Source: Flavobacteriaceae bacterium (lineage in GTDB: Bacteria; Bacteroidota; Bacteroidia; Flavobacteriales; Flavobacteriaceae). Taken from it: 10,715 bases of DNA. Location: assembly GCA_030625995.1 (NCBI GenBank), contig DAOUPU010000070.1, positions 1 through 10,715 of the forward strand, read 5' to 3'. The translations under genes were made by a program, and so were the position numbers. Under the pieces are notes generated by a model. That model made no database searches. It was not told the DNA's origin and was given only the letters and a program-made list of their open reading frames with translations. This document shows positions 1 to 7,134 of the stretch, in pieces. Each line of letters opens with the position of its first letter. The first letter of the stretch is position 1.

Positions 1-10
1 CAGTGAACTC

Positions 11-73
11 TGTGGTTGAAAAATAAAGAGAAAACCACAAAGTACTCAAAGAAGGCACAAAGTACACAAAGTA
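11..73. repeat. Inverted repeat plus CACAAAGTA 9-mer cluster
   Basis: TGTGGTT (11-17) is matched by its reverse complement AACCACA (33-39), giving a 7-bp stem around an A-rich 15-nt loop. It runs straight into 9-mers: CACAAAGTA at 36-44, the variant CTCAAAGAA at 45-53, then after GG exact copies of CACAAAGTA at 56-64 and 65-73. No ORF covers it. Similar ACCACAAAG/CACAAAG strings are, from memory, common intergenic repeats in Bacteroidota and other environmental genomes, often near four-helix-bundle (23S IVS) or GxxExxY genes; neither gene is visible here. The element may continue to the left of the window. Confidence 0.6.
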
Positions 74-240
74 TTCCAGAACTAAATTAGTCTATTTTAG
101 CAACAATTTAAACATATTAAAAACCCAAATGTTCTACAAGTGTGAGTGTGGTTTTAAACAAAATGTTTTCCTAACTTACAACAGTGTAAACTACAAGCAA
201 AATATATAATTGCAATGTTGATTATCAGCACCCTAAAGCA

Positions 241-1422
241 TTGATTGTTCTACTTAAAAAAATAAATAACACATTGGAAAGTTCACTTTATAAAAAATTA
301 AATATCACACCAATGATCAATGCTGCCGGTACGTATACAATGGTTGGTGGTTCACGAATGAGTGAACAAACTTTAGCAGATATGGCTGAGGCTGCACGTT
401 CACATGTTGATATCAAAGAGTTGCAAAGGAAAGTAAATCAAAGATTGGCCGAAATTACTCAAAATGAAGCCGCAGCAGTCTGTAATGGTGCTGCCTCCGG
501 AATGTATGTTGCAGCCGCAACTTGCGTTGCACAAAAAACTGGAGAGCCTTTTAATTGTCTTTCAATGTCTGAAATTGGTGAATATGAAATTATAATGTTC
601 GCTGCGCATAGAAATCCCTATGACTGGAGCATTAGACAGCTCGGTGTAAAGTTAAAAGAAGTTGGTTATCCGAATACAATGCATGTTACTACGGCCGATG
701 ATCTCAAAAATGCGATCAATAAAAAAACAGTTGGTATATTTTTTATGTATTCCAATCGAGGTGGCTGGATTGCCGAAGGCGGGCTTGATCTTGAAACAAC
801 GCTAAGGGTTGCAACTGAAAATAGTATTCCTGTAATTGTAGATGCTGCGGCACAAGTACCACCTGTGGAGAATCTTTGGAATCTGACCCAAATGGGTGCA
901 ACCGCAGTATTATTCAGCGGAGGCAAAGATTTACGAGGCCCACAGTCTTCCGGTCTCATTGTCGGTAAAAAAGATTTCTTATCAACATTTACTGAAATTA
1001 ATTTTTTTAATTACGGTATTGGTAGAATGCTTAAAACCGGTAGAGAAGAAATTATTGGACTCCTTTCTGCTGTTGAGCAGTATGTAACAATGGATCATAC
1101 AAAACGTGATACCTGGGTCGAAGATCAAATAAATAATTTGATTGAATTTTCCAAAAGTAGCGAAATCTATGATATTGTTCGTTCTTTTCCGAATGAGGCC
1201 GGACAACCGATGGCCCGTGCCGAGATCAGGTTAAAAACTTCTGATTTAACATTGGATCAAGTATCAAAATCTCTTAAAGAAGGAAGTCCATCAATTTTTA
1301 CAATTGTAGATCGAGGGCATCTTTTCATCAATCCCATGACCCTGTTTGAAGGTGAAACAGAGCTAATAATTGATCAATTAAAAATTATTGAAACAAAAAA
1401 TAAACAGGCCCACATTTTGTAA
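241..1422 (+). CDS. SelA-like PLP-dependent lyase/aminotransferase family protein
   Basis: A cytoplasmic fold-type I PLP enzyme of 393 residues with no signal peptide. Key features are the N-terminal INAAGTYTMVGGSRM (26-40), the cofactor-phosphate region CNGAASGMYVAAA (81-93), VDAAAQVPP (200-208) with Asp201 placed to contact the pyridine nitrogen, and FSGGKDLRGPQSSG (225-238) with Lys229 as the Schiff-base lysine. The family includes SelA and D-glucosaminate-6-phosphate ammonia-lyase (DgaE)-like enzymes. This protein is shorter than true SelA (about 460 residues) and no selenocysteine genes are nearby, so an amino-sugar-acid or amino-acid lyase role is more likely; the substrate is unknown. 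The start is uncertain: the frame opens after a stop at 187 and offers only TTG at 241 or TTG at 274 before ATG 313, which would cut into the conserved INAAGT motif. Homologues usually begin a few residues before YKKLN, which suits TTG 274. It is convergent with the GH106-like gene. Confidence 0.82.
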   Translation: MIVLLKKINNTLESSLYKKLNITPMINAAGTYTMVGGSRMSEQTLADMAEAARSHVDIKELQRKVNQRLAEITQNEAAAVCNGAASGMYVAAATCVAQKTGEPFNCLSMSEIGEYEIIMFAAHRNPYDWSIRQLGVKLKEVGYPNTMHVTTADDLKNAINKKTVGIFFMYSNRGGWIAEGGLDLETTLRVATENSIPVIVDAAAQVPPVENLWNLTQMGATAVLFSGGKDLRGPQSSGLIVGKKDFLSTFTEINFFNYGIGRMLKTGREEIIGLLSAVEQYVTMDHTKRDTWVEDQINNLIEFSKSSEIYDIVRSFPNEAGQPMARAEIRLKTSDLTLDQVSKSLKEGSPSIFTIVDRGHLFINPMTLFEGETELIIDQLKIIETKNKQAHIL

Positions 1423-1429
1423 CCAATAA

Positions 1430-1447
1430 AAGAAGAAATTCCTTCTT
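1430..1447. terminator. Weak bidirectional hairpin between convergent genes
   Basis: AAGAAG (1430-1435) and CTTCTT (1442-1447) form a 6-bp stem with a 6-nt loop in the short gap between the stop of the SelA-like gene (1422) and the stop of the GH106-like gene (1446). T-rich sequence follows on the minus strand. Position favours a shared terminator, but the stem is short and A/T-rich, so this is tentative. Confidence 0.3.
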
Positions 1448-4223
1448 AAAAATTTATTCTTTTAACGGACCTTATCGCAACCGGCCCTATAAGACCTGAA
1501 TCCATAATGGGCCAATCTGATGCGTCAAATTTATTATATAAAATATCCACGAAAAAAAACTTTTCCCATTCTACATCTCTCCTATCAAGATCCCGGAGAC
1601 GATTTGCAGATAAATTAGTGACCGATATCTCGAGTTTATTTTCTCCTTTCTTTAAATATTTTCCAATCGAAATTTCGAATGGAAAACTCCAAAGAATTCC
1701 TACTTCCTGTCCGTTAATTACGATTCTTGCACTTTCACAAACCTTACCCAAATCTAATATCCAATCATCTGATGAAATGTCGGGCATATTAAACTTAAGC
1801 GTATATCTACCTGTTCCCGCAAAGTTTACCGCCGAAGAGTCTCCTTGAATCGTCCAGGATCCCAACTTATCTGTTGTAAATGAAGAAGGTAATTCTGGTT
1901 CTCCAGAAACAAAATCAACCTGCCATTCTCCTTTGATCTCAAACACATCCATAGTTTGTTTTGTATAAATCCAATCAGGCCCATCTATTTTTCCATCATT
2001 AATTGTTTTTACAAAACAGGATTCCCCGGGTTTCAGTTGTAAATATATTTCAGAATTTCCATTTCTTTGTCTTACACTTGCTTTTCCTGTTCTGTTTTCA
2101 TATCGCGGATCAAGGAGTATTGCTGTTTTAAAATTGACACTCATAGGTACCCATGAATCTAAAAGATTTTCCGAAAGATTAGTAAGGAAATAATAGTAAC
2201 CCTTCTCATGGCTTCGTCGAATATAATTTATACCATGATCAACCATTTTCTCTTCTTTAGAATTTGTATAGTGCAAAGCGATGTCAATATCCTCAGCCTT
2301 CAGGAAATACCCATTTCCGATCTCAACCTTGCTGTTGTTGTTTCCCTTATTCGTTTTAAAATTTAACTGCAATATCGATTTTTCTAATTCTGATCTTCTG
2401 TCTGCCAAATGGTAGAATCCCGGAACATCATTTGGTAGACTTTCCTGAAATATTATCGACGCTCCCTGCTCGGCAAGGATCAGAAGCTGTTTCCATGTTT
2501 CTAAAGGAATATGATTTGTTTTTGGTACCAGAATAGTCTTGTACCTGTTCTTATTCGTAACTAAACTTTCATTTTTAAAGCTGACATCTAACAATTGTTT
2601 ATCTGATATATAGTCAAAACTATATCCTTTAACCTCAAGGTGCGAAGCCAACTCGCCAAAATTTGAATTTTCAAACCAATCGATATCGTGAACATTCATT
2701 GTTTTGATCAAAAGATCCGGATAGGAGTGATAAACATCCTCTACCGGCCAATATAAGAGTATATCATTTGATGGCTTCCCCGCTTGTAATATTGATTGAC
2801 ATCTTGTAATGTAATGATTAAGTTCAGAAAAATCATTCCAGAAGGCATTCTCTTTTTCAAAGTGGGTAGAGGCATAGAATATCCAACCGGGCCATTGCGC
2901 CTCTCTCGGAGAATACGCATTTCCATGATAAAAAATATGATTTATTCCGCTAAAGAAAAGTTCATCAATTTCCGGCTTGATCTGTGATAATGATGATTTA
3001 TAATGGTCGCGTAACCAGGTTCCGGTTTCTGACGCAACCAGATTTTTACCGGCTATATGTGCAGCCGAAGATGCAAATTTTAGTATCAATGGATTTGGTG
3101 GTTCACTTGTAGAATTATTCTCTTTGACATACCTCATCCCAGGAATCTTAAATCTTCTAGATCCGAAGGTTTCTGTTTCCGGGATGTCCGAAGCCGCATA
3201 TAGATCCAACAGATTTCCCGGTGCTCCATGGGCCTGATTCCTAGTTATCCAACCTTTTTGATGCGACCAGTTACTCCATTTTTCAATATACTCTAAATGA
3301 AAGTCGGCAAGAGTACGTCTGTAATCTGCTTTTATATAAGAATTCATTTTAGCTGTATCCAATAGATTTGGCAAGTAATTTCTTAGATCATAGTTGTTTT
3401 TATCTTCAAATCGATCAAAAAAGTTGTTTGTCCAGGTTGCATGGTAATATTCATAAGAATCATGATATTGAGCACGGAGATGTATATCTTGCTTTTGAGC
3501 AAAAGCCTTATTATATCTTTCTAAATAATAATCCAACCCCTTTGATGAAAAAGGATCCAGAACGAGACCAATATTTCCCGGGGCCGCTCTTTTTACCTTT
3601 TGGCCCGTTCCTTTTTTATAAGTAAAATAAATATCCCATTGCCCCAATGGTGCCGTCCAGTTCAATAGACCTTCATTAGTTATTTTATCGGTAAGGTGGA
3701 TGTTTTTGCCTTCATTAGAAAATGCAATTACAGTTTCTAAATTATTTTTATCCAACTGTTTAATTATACTCTCGTTTCCAGAAAGACTAATTTTTTCGAA
3801 TTCAAATTTAGACGCAGCATGAGTGGGGCTTATATGAGATCCGCCAAATGGCCAACCGGTTGTAGTGCTCATATCAACATTCATCCCTAGTTTACTAGCT
3901 TCTGCAACGGTAAACTCAAGCATATCCATCCATTTTGGATTCAGGAAATCAATATATTTATCTTCCTCCCCCTCAACTCCATAAATTGGAATAATATGAA
4001 CATTTCCAATGCCAGCATCTGCCAGAGTTTCGAGGTTATAGCTTAGATTTTTTTTATCCACGGCACTGCCCATCCACCACCAATAAGTACCTGGTTTGTT
4101 TACCGATTTTGCTTCCGGCCATGAAAACTCCTCAATATTTTCATTGGATTGACATTGTGTAAAAAAAATAAGTGGAACTAAAAACAATAGTTTGATTTGC
4201 AGAATCTTTATCTGAGATACCAT
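1446..4223 (-). CDS. GH106-like (alpha-L-rhamnosidase-type) glycoside hydrolase, lipoprotein
   Basis: A 925-residue exported glycoside hydrolase. The N-terminus has a basic start, a hydrophobic stretch (about 11-21) and Cys24 as the likely lipidated residue, although Gln at -1 makes a poor lipobox. The mature protein begins with PGTYWWWMGSAVDKKNLSYN (WWW at 48-50) and LADAGIGNVHIIPIYGVEG, the signature of the GH106-like group, whose barrel start pairs aromatic residues with an 'AGIGG/N' turn. GWPFGG (123-128) and VASETGTW (Glu399, a candidate acid residue) lie in the barrel. The C-terminal 150 residues form a beta-sandwich like the GH2 sugar-binding domain (ARIVINGQEVGILWSFPFEI, then NKLEISVTNL and LIGPVAI). 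GH106 members studied remove alpha-L-rhamnose, often from pectins, but the wider family is diverse, so the substrate is open. It is 74 bp downstream of the oxidoreductase with no convincing promoter of its own, so cotranscription is likely. Confidence 0.75.
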   Translation of the reverse strand: MVSQIKILQIKLLFLVPLIFFTQCQSNENIEEFSWPEAKSVNKPGTYWWWMGSAVDKKNLSYNLETLADAGIGNVHIIPIYGVEGEEDKYIDFLNPKWMDMLEFTVAEASKLGMNVDMSTTTGWPFGGSHISPTHAASKFEFEKISLSGNESIIKQLDKNNLETVIAFSNEGKNIHLTDKITNEGLLNWTAPLGQWDIYFTYKKGTGQKVKRAAPGNIGLVLDPFSSKGLDYYLERYNKAFAQKQDIHLRAQYHDSYEYYHATWTNNFFDRFEDKNNYDLRNYLPNLLDTAKMNSYIKADYRRTLADFHLEYIEKWSNWSHQKGWITRNQAHGAPGNLLDLYAASDIPETETFGSRRFKIPGMRYVKENNSTSEPPNPLILKFASSAAHIAGKNLVASETGTWLRDHYKSSLSQIKPEIDELFFSGINHIFYHGNAYSPREAQWPGWIFYASTHFEKENAFWNDFSELNHYITRCQSILQAGKPSNDILLYWPVEDVYHSYPDLLIKTMNVHDIDWFENSNFGELASHLEVKGYSFDYISDKQLLDVSFKNESLVTNKNRYKTILVPKTNHIPLETWKQLLILAEQGASIIFQESLPNDVPGFYHLADRRSELEKSILQLNFKTNKGNNNSKVEIGNGYFLKAEDIDIALHYTNSKEEKMVDHGINYIRRSHEKGYYYFLTNLSENLLDSWVPMSVNFKTAILLDPRYENRTGKASVRQRNGNSEIYLQLKPGESCFVKTINDGKIDGPDWIYTKQTMDVFEIKGEWQVDFVSGEPELPSSFTTDKLGSWTIQGDSSAVNFAGTGRYTLKFNMPDISSDDWILDLGKVCESARIVINGQEVGILWSFPFEISIGKYLKKGENKLEISVTNLSANRLRDLDRRDVEWEKFFFVDILYNKFDASDWPIMDSGLIGPVAIRSVKRINF

Positions 4224-4297
4224 TACCGATTAATTAAAATTATTATATCCTTAAAGCACGATCTCATTTAAACCCTAATTATGCATTTCATTTTCTA

Positions 4298-5653
4298 TTA
4301 CCAAAGATCTTCTCCATACGACCAACCTTTACGTACAGGTTCTTTAATATATGCATCCAGATCCGGTCGATTGGTTACTTTCATGTTTTTAGCATCATAT
4401 TCTAAACGGGAAGCAAATCTTTGTGCCATCACTCCAATAAGAGCCATTTCTGTCAAACTGGCCGCATAATCAAAATTAGATCCCGGGAGTGTATTATTCT
4501 TAATCGCATCAAGCCATTCCTGTACCGGTTTTTCTTCTCCAATTCTCTTAATTGTTTTTTCCGGAGCATTTTTCAAAAACTCCTTCCACTCCTCATCGGA
4601 AACAATTAGTTTTGGATCATTTGGCCTGCCACCGGTAATTAAGGTTTTCTTTTCACCAATCATGATCATACCTGAATCAGGCAATTCATCAATTCCCCAA
4701 TCCTTCCTGATTTTAGGTTTTTTTCCATCTTCATGCCATGTCAAGGACACCGGTACCTTATCACCACGAGCGTCAAATTTATATTTTACAACAGATTCTG
4801 CAGGCATAAAACTGTGATCCGGAACAGGGTCCGGTACAATTCCTTCCACTGTTTTTGGCATTCCAAGATCAAGCGACCAAAATGGACCATCCAGGGTGTG
4901 GCATGCCCAATCGCCTAACATTCCATTTCCAAAATCATAAAATCCTCTCCATGATTTTGGAGCATAGGCTGTATTAAAAGGTCTTTCAGCTGCGGGGCCC
5001 AACCAAAGATCCCAATCAAGGTTTTTTGGTACTTCATTTGCCGGTGGAGGAAAACTACTAGGTTTTGTAAAATATCCACCCGGTTTAAAGGTAATTTTAC
5101 TGCCTCGCCAAGCATGAACTTCTTTCACTTGACCAAGAATACCTGCATCATACCACTCTTTTATTAATCGGATACCGTTTGTTGTATGTCCCTGATTTCC
5201 CATTTGAGAAATAACCCCATAATATTTAGCAGCTTTTTTTAGAGTACGCAACTCCCATATATTATGTGCCAAAGGCTTTTCAACATATACGTGCTTGCCT
5301 AATTGCATTGCTGCCATAGTAGCAGGAAAGTGTGTATGATCGGGTGTTGAAATGATCACCGCATCTATCTGATTGGACATTTCATCAAACATTTTCCTGA
5401 AATCTTTATACTTCTTTGCTTTTGGGTAGGCTTTAAACCCCTCTGCAGCACGCATGTCATCAACATCACACATAGCAACAATGTTCTCACCGGGAACCTT
5501 GCTCCAATTTGCATGTCCGCGACCACCAACTCCAATAACTGCAAAATTTAATCTGTTATTAGGAGAAAAGCTCAATAGATTGGGAATTATCATTGCTCCT
5601 ATTGTAGCAGCAGAAGAAGATTTTAAGAAGGTTCTACGTGATAAATTTTTCAT
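4298..5653 (-). CDS. Tat-exported Gfo/Idh/MocA family oxidoreductase
   Basis: A 451-residue NAD(P)-dependent sugar oxidoreductase. The N-terminus MKNLSRRTFLKSSSAATIGA is a twin-arginine signal (Arg6-Arg7), so it should fold with its cofactor and move to the periplasm. The Rossmann domain (about 35-160) shows GVGGRG (41-46), TPDHTHFP (103-110) and the EKP motif (125-127), whose Lys is the usual catalytic lysine. The C-terminal part has DLWLGPAAERPFN and GNGMLGDWACHTLDGPFWSL, typical of the large Bacteroidota/PVC subgroup (bacterial C2-type C-terminal domain). GH109 alpha-N-acetylgalactosaminidases share this fold and the Tat signal, but as I recall they lack the Lys of EKP, so a true oxidoreductase is the better call. 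The sugar is unknown. It has its own upstream promoter-like element and probably drives the GH106-like gene as well. Confidence 0.88.
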   Translation of the reverse strand: MKNLSRRTFLKSSSAATIGAMIIPNLLSFSPNNRLNFAVIGVGGRGHANWSKVPGENIVAMCDVDDMRAAEGFKAYPKAKKYKDFRKMFDEMSNQIDAVIISTPDHTHFPATMAAMQLGKHVYVEKPLAHNIWELRTLKKAAKYYGVISQMGNQGHTTNGIRLIKEWYDAGILGQVKEVHAWRGSKITFKPGGYFTKPSSFPPPANEVPKNLDWDLWLGPAAERPFNTAYAPKSWRGFYDFGNGMLGDWACHTLDGPFWSLDLGMPKTVEGIVPDPVPDHSFMPAESVVKYKFDARGDKVPVSLTWHEDGKKPKIRKDWGIDELPDSGMIMIGEKKTLITGGRPNDPKLIVSDEEWKEFLKNAPEKTIKRIGEEKPVQEWLDAIKNNTLPGSNFDYAASLTEMALIGVMAQRFASRLEYDAKNMKVTNRPDLDAYIKEPVRKGWSYGEDLW

Positions 5654-5697
5654 TGGGAAAAGATTAAGTTAATTATATATGTTTGATTTTTAAATAA

Positions 5698-5728
5698 CTA
5701 AATTATACTAATTTTTCTTAAAAGTCAA
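5698..5728 (-). promoter_or_regulatory. Predicted Bacteroidota promoter of the oxidoreductase gene
   Basis: On the minus strand, TTG (5728-5726) is followed after exactly 20 nt by TAATTTAG (5705-5698), one mismatch from the Bacteroidota -7 consensus TAnnTTTG. The leader to the ATG at 5653 is about 40 nt and A/T-rich, without a purine-rich Shine-Dalgarno, as is usual in this phylum. Its presence in the 128-bp gap below the sialidase-like gene suggests that the oxidoreductase and GH106-like genes can be transcribed as a separate unit. Confidence 0.45.
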
Positions 5729-5781
5729 AATCAATCAACAATTCAAGACCGTAATTCCTTACGATAATCTTAAAAGTACAT

Positions 5782-6975
5782 TTATTCTTTCACCCATTCA
5801 GAATTGAAAGTAACAACTTTAATAGTCTTTTTATCTTCTCCTATTCGATAAGAATACGAAACATGGATCAAGCCATCCTTTGTCTGGATAACTGAAGGAT
5901 AAGAAAAAGATCCCTTTCTGCTATCATCTCTTTCGAGACGTTTTGTCCATTTCCATGTTTGCCCTTCATCATCAGACAGGCTAACCGCCACGCTGTATCT
6001 ATCCGATTCCAAATCATTATACACTATCACCCAGTTACCATCCTTCAATTTAATAGCGTCAACACTTGTTCCCGGATTAATGATATCAGATTTTTCTGCT
6101 GCTGTCCAGGTGTATCCGTCATCTATTGAAGTACTTTTTAAAATCTTTCCTGGAGCATCTCCATTATCCCTCATAAATGCCACAAGGGAACCGTCTTTTT
6201 TCTGAACAATAGAAGGTTGTATATTTCCATATCCTACAATTGGCAAACTAGGCTTCCACGATACCCCCTCATCGTCAGAAATCGCTATCAGTGATAAATT
6301 ATATCCATCAGAATACAATGGCAACAGAATTCTGCCACTTGGTAGAATCACCGGATGTATCCTTGACATCCATCCGGTTTCTCTTTTCTTTTTATCTTTC
6401 GCAGCCTCATAGATCATTTTTTCATATTGGGGAGCATATTCTGCCCAGGCCAGATCCCTTGATTTCATGGATGAAAATTTAGTTTTTATTGTTTCCGGGA
6501 ATTCATCACCGGGTTTTAATAAAATAACATCCTGCCAATTCCAATTAGGAGCCCCTTTTTTTAAATAATCCGTTGAGGATCTATACTTTAATACAGAATT
6601 TTCCCACTGATTGGCTTGGACAACCACCCAATAGAGAATTAATTTATTGTTGTTATCTACAAATAGCACAGGATTACAATCAGGTTGCCCCGGGGTATCT
6701 GCCATTAAAAAGGGTGCACTCCATTCTGTTTTTCCTTTTTTTAATCTCGCCCCTTTCACCTGAACGTCATTCGCTTTACGCTCGCCCGAACCTTCAAACC
6801 AACACGCCATCATATCTCCGTTTGGCAATTCAATTATTGAACTGCTGTGTACATGTAATTCCTGAAATGGAAAAATAAAAGAAGTTTTTAGGTTTTTCTC
6901 TTGCGCTGTCAATGAAAAACTAAAAAAAGCGATGATTAATAAAAACAGGACAGAATTATTGATTTTATTTTGCAT
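5782..6975 (-). CDS. Exported sialidase-like BNR beta-propeller protein
   Basis: A secreted 397-residue beta-propeller of the sialidase superfamily (BNR_2 type). I chose the ATG at 6975 over the upstream ATG at 7047 because it starts a clear Sec signal peptide, MQNKINNSVLFLLIIAFFSF, with a cut site after SLTA; the upstream extension would cross the leader hairpin and promoter. Three Asp boxes are visible: SDDEGVSW (233-240), SIDDGYTW (283-290) and SDDEGQTW (334-341). Other conserved-looking parts are LHVHSSSIIELPNGDMMACW, PDCNPVLF and RIHPVILPSGRILLPLY. Arg205, Arg269 and Arg377 could form an arginine cluster. The N-terminal F/Y-R-I-P motif of classical GH33 enzymes is absent, so sialic acid cleavage is not assured; it may act on another sugar. 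With GH20 and GH92 alongside, glycoprotein glycan trimming is plausible. Confidence 0.8.
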   Translation of the reverse strand: MQNKINNSVLFLLIIAFFSFSLTAQEKNLKTSFIFPFQELHVHSSSIIELPNGDMMACWFEGSGERKANDVQVKGARLKKGKTEWSAPFLMADTPGQPDCNPVLFVDNNNKLILYWVVVQANQWENSVLKYRSSTDYLKKGAPNWNWQDVILLKPGDEFPETIKTKFSSMKSRDLAWAEYAPQYEKMIYEAAKDKKKRETGWMSRIHPVILPSGRILLPLYSDGYNLSLIAISDDEGVSWKPSLPIVGYGNIQPSIVQKKDGSLVAFMRDNGDAPGKILKSTSIDDGYTWTAAEKSDIINPGTSVDAIKLKDGNWVIVYNDLESDRYSVAVSLSDDEGQTWKWTKRLERDDSRKGSFSYPSVIQTKDGLIHVSYSYRIGEDKKTIKVVTFNSEWVKE

Positions 6976-6993
6976 AGTACTAAAAAATTTTAT

Positions 6994-7010
6994 CCCGATA
7001 GCTATTCGGG
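6994..7010. repeat. CCCGATAGCTATTCGGG palindrome-like element
   Basis: CCCGA-TAGCTA-TTCGGG forms a near-perfect inverted repeat, one base off the symmetric CCCGATAGCTATCGGG. It lies 18 bp upstream of the sialidase-like ATG and just below its predicted -7 box, so it would fold at the very start of that mRNA. From memory the symmetric form is a frequent short intergenic repeat in Bacteroidota genomes; that cannot be counted here. Confidence 0.6.
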
Positions 7011-7022
7011 TGTCATTCCTCA

Positions 7023-7030
7023 CAAATATA
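7023..7030 (-). promoter_or_regulatory. Predicted -7 box for the sialidase-like gene
   Basis: TATATTTG on the minus strand matches TAnnTTTG exactly and lies 47 bp before the ATG at 6975. The nearest upstream TTG (7047-7045) is only 14 nt away, too close for a good -33 element. The missing -33, with the 33-bp repeat just upstream, fits an activator-dependent promoter. Confidence 0.45.
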
Positions 7031-7056
7031 AGTCCAAGACTGTTCAATTTATTCCT

Positions 7057-7089
7057 TTATTTTATACAATATGCATTATTTTTTAACCT
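7057..7089. promoter_or_regulatory. 33-bp ATGCAT-core repeat, copy 1 (putative operator)
   Basis: Reading the + strand, this block begins TTATTTTAT, has CAATATGCAT in the centre (7067-7076) and ends TTAACCT (7083-7089). It matches 9361-9393 at 29 of 33 positions without gaps. It sits 26 bp upstream of the -7 box of the sialidase-like gene, where an activator could contact RNA polymerase. The repeat is reversed relative to this gene. Confidence 0.55.
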
Positions 7090-7090
7090 A

Positions 7091-7123
7091 ATTCACCGGG
7101 TGACTCGAAGTCACCCGGTGAAT
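7091..7123. terminator. Strong GC-rich hairpin after the GH20 gene
   Basis: ATTCACCGGGTGACT (7091-7105) and AGTCACCCGGTGAAT (7109-7123) are perfect reverse complements, a 15-bp stem with a 3-nt loop. It begins 11 bp past the GH20 stop codon, so it most likely ends or protects the 3' end of that mRNA. It lacks the usual U-tract: the T-run on the minus strand comes before the hairpin and A-rich sequence after it. It may therefore be a REP-like repeat used as a 3' end stabiliser rather than a classical intrinsic terminator. Confidence 0.6.
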
Positions 7124-7134
7124 AAAAAACCTCA

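Noticed and set aside
215..244. Nine-codon ATG frame overlapping the start of the SelA-like gene, a possible leader peptide
   Set aside because: It is very short, has no repeated codons for an amino acid and no attenuator hairpin follows, so chance is the simplest explanation.
666..959. Minus-strand open frame of 97 codons inside the SelA-like gene
   Set aside because: It is antisense to a well-conserved PLP enzyme, including the active-site region, and has no recognisable protein features.
241..1422. True selenocysteine synthase (SelA)
   Set aside because: It is shorter than SelA and no selB, selD or tRNA-Sec is seen; the sequence fits the broader SelA-like family.
4298..5653. GH109 alpha-N-acetylgalactosaminidase assignment for the Tat-exported protein
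   Set aside because: The intact EKP motif and the C-terminal signatures fit a general Gfo/Idh/MocA oxidoreductase better; GH109 enzymes as I recall them replace the motif lysine.
5750..5763. CGTAA/TTACG hairpin with a GGAA loop (minus strand) after the sialidase-like stop
   Set aside because: The stem is only 5 bp and no U-tract follows directly, so it is too weak to call a terminator.
6976..7047. N-terminal extension of the sialidase-like protein from an ATG at 7047
   Set aside because: It would bury the signal peptide and translate through the palindrome and the predicted -7 box; the ATG at 6975 begins a clean signal peptide.
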